9,043 bases of DNA, taken from positions 1-9,043 of the forward strand of contig CALJLA010000026.1 of the NCBI GenBank assembly GCA_937983055.1, written 5' to 3'. The notes beneath the pieces were generated by a model. The model saw only the letters and a program-made list of their open reading frames with translations, was not told the DNA's origin and ran no database searches. The position numbers and the translations under genes were made by a program. This DNA is from an uncultured Pseudomonadota bacterium (lineage in GTDB: Bacteria > Pseudomonadota > Gammaproteobacteria > Burkholderiales > Eutrophovitaceae). Shown in pieces: positions 6,769-9,043 of this stretch. Position 1 is the first letter of the stretch; each line of letters begins with the position of its first letter.

Positions 6769-7453
6769 CGCGGTGCGGCTGGCCACCTACAACATTCATG
6801 GCTGCGTGGGCAGCGACGCGCGGTTCGACCCGCATCGGGTCGTGAACGTGCTGCGTGCGCTGGATGCCGACGTGGTGGCATTGCAGGAGGTCGAATCCAC
6901 TCGGTTCGGCGGCGAGGACGTGCTGGCCTTTCTCGCCGACCAGACCGGATGCACGGCGGTCGCCGGCCCGACCATGAAGCGCCGCGACGCCGACTATGGC
7001 AATGCGCTGCTCACCCGCCTGCCGGTGCAGCGGGTCGAGCGCGTGGACCTGAGCGTTGCCGGCTGCGAACCGCGCGGGCTGATCGATGCCCGGCTGGGCG
7101 ATGCGGCGCAACCGCTGCGGGTGTTCGCCACCCATCTTGGCCTGCGTGCCGCGGAGCGCCGCACGCAGGCCGAGCGGCTGCTCGCCCGGCTCGAGCGCGC
7201 GCCGCTGCCGCGCACCGCGCTGCTGGCCGACGTCAACGAATGGTGGCCCTGGTGCAATGCGCTGCGCCGGCTCAGCCGGCACTTTTCAGTGGACCACGCG
7301 CCCGCCAGCTTCCCCGCCCGGCTGCCGCTGCTCGCGCTCGACCGCATCCTGCTGCGGGGGCACGATGGCCGACCGCGTGGCGGATGCGACCGCAGCCGCA
7401 CTGCGCGGCAGGCGTCGGACCATCTGCCGGTGTGGGTCGACGCGCGATGGTAA
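6743..7453 (+). CDS. Endonuclease/exonuclease/phosphatase (EEP) family protein
   Basis: A 236-residue single-domain hydrolase of the EEP superfamily (DNase I, sphingomyelinase and inositol phosphatase relatives), which cleave phosphodiester bonds using a divalent metal. The catalytic set is present: LATYNIHGCVG (N17), VVALQEVES (E49), FATHLGLR (H131), LLADVNEWW (D163, N165), LALDRIL (D200) and the terminal ASDHLPVWV (D226, H227). I take the GTG at 6743, which overlaps the phospholipase gene by 26 bases. A GTG at 6773, five bases after that gene's stop and right before RLATYN, is also possible and would give a tighter N-terminus. There is no signal peptide or membrane segment, so it is probably cytoplasmic. 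The overlap with a phospholipase D/VTT gene argues for a phospholipid or phosphodiester substrate rather than DNA repair, but that is inference from context. Confidence 0.88.
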   Translation: MVHPTAGADAVRLATYNIHGCVGSDARFDPHRVVNVLRALDADVVALQEVESTRFGGEDVLAFLADQTGCTAVAGPTMKRRDADYGNALLTRLPVQRVERVDLSVAGCEPRGLIDARLGDAAQPLRVFATHLGLRAAERRTQAERLLARLERAPLPRTALLADVNEWWPWCNALRRLSRHFSVDHAPASFPARLPLLALDRILLRGHDGRPRGGCDRSRTARQASDHLPVWVDARW

Positions 7454-7546
7454 CTCCGCCGGCCGCGGCCCCGGCATGCGATAGACTGCGTGCCCGCGCG
7501 GTCCCCGTCGGCCGCGCGTCGTCCGCAGAACCATGGATGGGTTGCC
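7454..7546 (+). promoter_or_regulatory. Intergenic region with possible -10 box
   Basis: The 93 bases hold a GC palindrome GGCCGCGGCC (7461-7470) and TAGACT at 7482-7487, which fits a -10 hexamer of high-GC proteobacteria. No matching -35 is visible 16-18 bases upstream. GGATGG lies just before the ATG at 7547 and is a plausible ribosome binding site. Confidence 0.25.
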
Positions 7547-7972
7547 ATGCTTGCTCGCATTAATGTATTCATTGCCGTCGGCGTGCTGGTGCTGACCGCG
7601 CTTTTCGTCGCCGGCCGTTACCTGGTGGTGCTGCCGGTGTCTTGGTTTGCGCCGTCGCTGGCCCCTTATGTCGCCGGCGCGGTCGTGCTGGCGGTGCTGA
7701 TGCTCACGGTGGACAAGCTGAGCGTATTCCAGTCGCGCTTCGAGGCGCTGGCCATCGCCGCCGCCGGCCGGCGGCCTGGACCCCTCGGGGTTGCCGCCCA
7801 TGCGGCGATCGGGGTCAGCCACCTGCTGCTCGGGTACGCCGGCTGGCAGCTGCTTCAGCATGGCCCCGGCGCATCCCTGCCGCCGTTCGTGCTTGGCGCG
7901 TGGCTGTATGCCGGGGGCGTGGTTGCAGCGTTGACCGACTGGCGCCGGCGCGCGCTCGACCCGGCGCGATGA
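7547..7972 (+). CDS. Small integral membrane protein, unknown function
   Basis: A 141-residue protein starting MLARINVFIAVGVLVLTALF. The ATG at 7547 is preferred over the open frame from 7490 because the 19 extra residues are polar and lie in the likely promoter, and because a membrane helix then begins close to the N-terminus. Hydrophobic segments at about 5-23, 25-35 with a proline turn, 39-58, 83-102 and 110-128 suggest four or so membrane helices, with positive residues in the loop AAAGRRPG and at the tail DWRRRALDPAR. I do not recognise a family. It ends 35 bases before the next gene and could share its transcript, or it could be a separate unit. Confidence 0.72.
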   Translation: MLARINVFIAVGVLVLTALFVAGRYLVVLPVSWFAPSLAPYVAGAVVLAVLMLTVDKLSVFQSRFEALAIAAAGRRPGPLGVAAHAAIGVSHLLLGYAGWQLLQHGPGASLPPFVLGAWLYAGGVVAALTDWRRRALDPAR

Positions 7973-8007
7973 TCGGCCGTCAACTTGATTCCTGAACAGA
8001 GAGCCCG

Positions 8008-8679
8008 ATGAAAAACATCCTTTTGCAATCCGGCGCGATCGCGCTGCTGCTTGCCGTGGCCGCACCAGGCGCGGCCGACGACGCCGCGGTATGCGCTCCG
8101 GCCAAGATGGTCAAGATCATCACCACGGCGGAGATTCCCGGCGCCTCGATGGACCCCTTTGCGCGCGCGCCGAAAACCGTCTACCGCCAGGGCACCCGCT
8201 ACGGCCGGGTCGAGGAAGGCTTCAATCCGGCGCCCAATCTCAAGCTGCTTATCGTCGTCGACTAACCGCATCTGTGGAACAGCAATCTCGCCGTCGGCCG
8301 CGGCCAGTATGTGCGCGACGCGGGTCCCACCTACAATTTCCGCGCGCGGCTGTTCGGCGATGGCGCGGTGTCGACGGCATTTGCCCGCGGGCTGGAGTAC
8401 GGCTGCGAAGTCGAGGCGATGCGCCGCGCCGGCGCCACCGAGACCCAGGTACAGCACCCGGTGCTGGGCAAGGTCACCCGCCTCGAGGCCGGGCGCGACA
8501 ACGAGCGGGTGGCGCTCTTCGTCGGGCGCAACGATATTCCGAAGCGCCTCGAGCTGTTCGTCAACGACAAGCCCGTTTACGTGCTCAACTACGAGGATTA
8601 CCAGACCGGGCTGCCGCTCGACACCCGGTTGTTCGAAAAACCCAAGGACATCCAGTTCGACCGGGAGCCCGCCGAGTGA
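8008..8679 (+). pseudogene. Exported hypothetical protein gene interrupted by one in-frame TAA
   Basis: The frame starts MKNILLQSGAIALLLAVAA with a signal peptide (cleavage likely near GAAD at 21-24). It runs 85 codons, meets TAA at 8263-8265, and continues open in the same frame for 137 more codons to a TGA at 8677-8679. Both halves look coding, with GC-rich third positions, and read as one protein across the stop: LKLLIVVD, stop, PHLWNSNLAVGRGQYVRDAG. No ribosome site precedes the second part; its first GTG (8311) falls inside a segment that looks continuous with the first. One base change (for example GAA to TAA, which would put E there) explains the break. The intact product of about 223 residues would be periplasmic, with one cysteine near the mature N-terminus (CAPAKMVKI) and a C-terminal beta-rich region. 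I know no function for it. The outer-membrane barrel gene overlaps its end by four bases, suggesting a joint role in the envelope. Confidence 0.78.
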
Positions 8680-9043
8680 CGCGCGTGCGGCGCCGTGCCA
8701 GGGGCGGATTGATCGCCGCGCTGGCGCTGGCCGCCGTGCTGGCTTCGCCGGCCGAAACGCTCGCCCGCGGCGAGCGCGTGGAGGTGATTCCCTTCGGCGG
8801 CGCGCGTGCCGGCGGCAGCTTTCGCGACCGCCTGTCGCAGGACGAGCTCGACATCGACGCGTCGGCCGCCTGGGGCGTCGCCGTCGACATCGCGTGGGAA
8901 GCCAACACCGAGCTGGAACTGCTGTACTCGCGCCAGTCGACCGGGCTCAGGCGCAGCGCGGCAACCGGCTCGCCGCCGCTCGATCTCGATATCGAGTACT
9001 ACCAGCTCGGCGGCACCTACCTGTTCGATCGTCAGGGACCGCT
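8676..9043 (+). CDS. Outer-membrane beta-barrel protein, N-terminal part
   Basis: A frame starting at GTG 8676, in a GTGA overlap with the stop of the preceding gene, and open to the window edge (122 complete codons). It begins with a signal peptide (arginine-rich MTRVRRRARGG, hydrophobic LIAALALAAVLA, cleavage near AETLA). The mature part then reads as alternating barrel strands: RVEVIPFGGARAGGSF, WGVAVDIAWEANTELELLYS with an aromatic end, and DLDIEYYQLGGTYLF. This resembles small proteobacterial outer-membrane barrels of the OmpW/OmpA-barrel general type, and the pattern ELELLYSRQST followed by LDLDIEYYQLGGTYLF is familiar from that group. The coupling means the TAA in the upstream gene could reduce its translation. 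The C-terminal strands are outside the window, so the strand number is unknown. Confidence 0.8.
   Translation, partial: MTRVRRRARGGLIAALALAAVLASPAETLARGERVEVIPFGGARAGGSFRDRLSQDELDIDASAAWGVAVDIAWEANTELELLYSRQSTGLRRSAATGSPPLDLDIEYYQLGGTYLFDRQGP

Noticed and set aside
7461..7470. GC palindrome as an operator site
   Set aside because: Ten-base GC palindromes are frequent by chance in DNA of this composition and no second copy is seen nearby.
8263..8265. Recoding of the internal stop as selenocysteine or pyrrolysine
   Set aside because: The codon is TAA, whereas selenocysteine uses TGA and pyrrolysine TAG; no recoding hairpin is evident.

Overview
GC-rich (estimated by eye in the upper 60s percent) chromosomal DNA of a proteobacterium, most likely Gamma- or Betaproteobacteria. 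The helicase, the VIT-type transporter, the phospholipase D/VTT fusion and the outer-membrane barrel all read as proteobacterial housekeeping or accessory genes. No rRNA, tRNA, CRISPR array, insertion sequence or phage gene is visible. Coding density is very high and no gap between genes exceeds about 155 bp.

Layout. (a) 1-931, minus strand: the N-terminal half of a YoaA/DinG-type iron-sulfur helicase, ending prematurely at 125. An open frame continues to the window edge in another phase, which is either the rest of the helicase after a one-base frameshift or the start of a TrpD/YbiB-like protein. (b) 986-1738, plus: a VIT1/CCC1-family iron/manganese transporter, divergent from the helicase. 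(c) 1746-2429, minus: a secreted protein made of six cysteine-paired repeats of about 32 residues, convergent with the transporter. (d) 2582-3592, plus: an NADPH-dependent oxidoreductase of the zinc-free MDR/CurA type. (e) 3735-4238, plus: a secreted, cysteine-rich protein with what looks like a double Greek-key beta/gamma-crystallin domain, followed at once by a small membrane protein (4243-4521). (f) 4615-7453, plus: a phospholipase D/cardiolipin synthase-like enzyme fused to a VTT (DedA/TVP38) membrane domain, overlapping an endonuclease/exonuclease/phosphatase-family gene. The two look like one membrane-lipid unit. (g) 7547-7972, plus: a small integral membrane protein. (h) 8008-9043, plus: an exported protein gene interrupted by one in-frame TAA, coupled through a GTGA overlap to an outer-membrane beta-barrel gene that runs off the window.

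The most noteworthy items are the six-repeat disulfide-type protein, the crystallin-like protein, the PLD-VTT/EEP lipid module, and two genes broken by single-nucleotide lesions (helicase frameshift, TAA interruption). These lesions could be real pseudogenization or sequencing error. No clearly new multi-gene defence or mobile system is visible.
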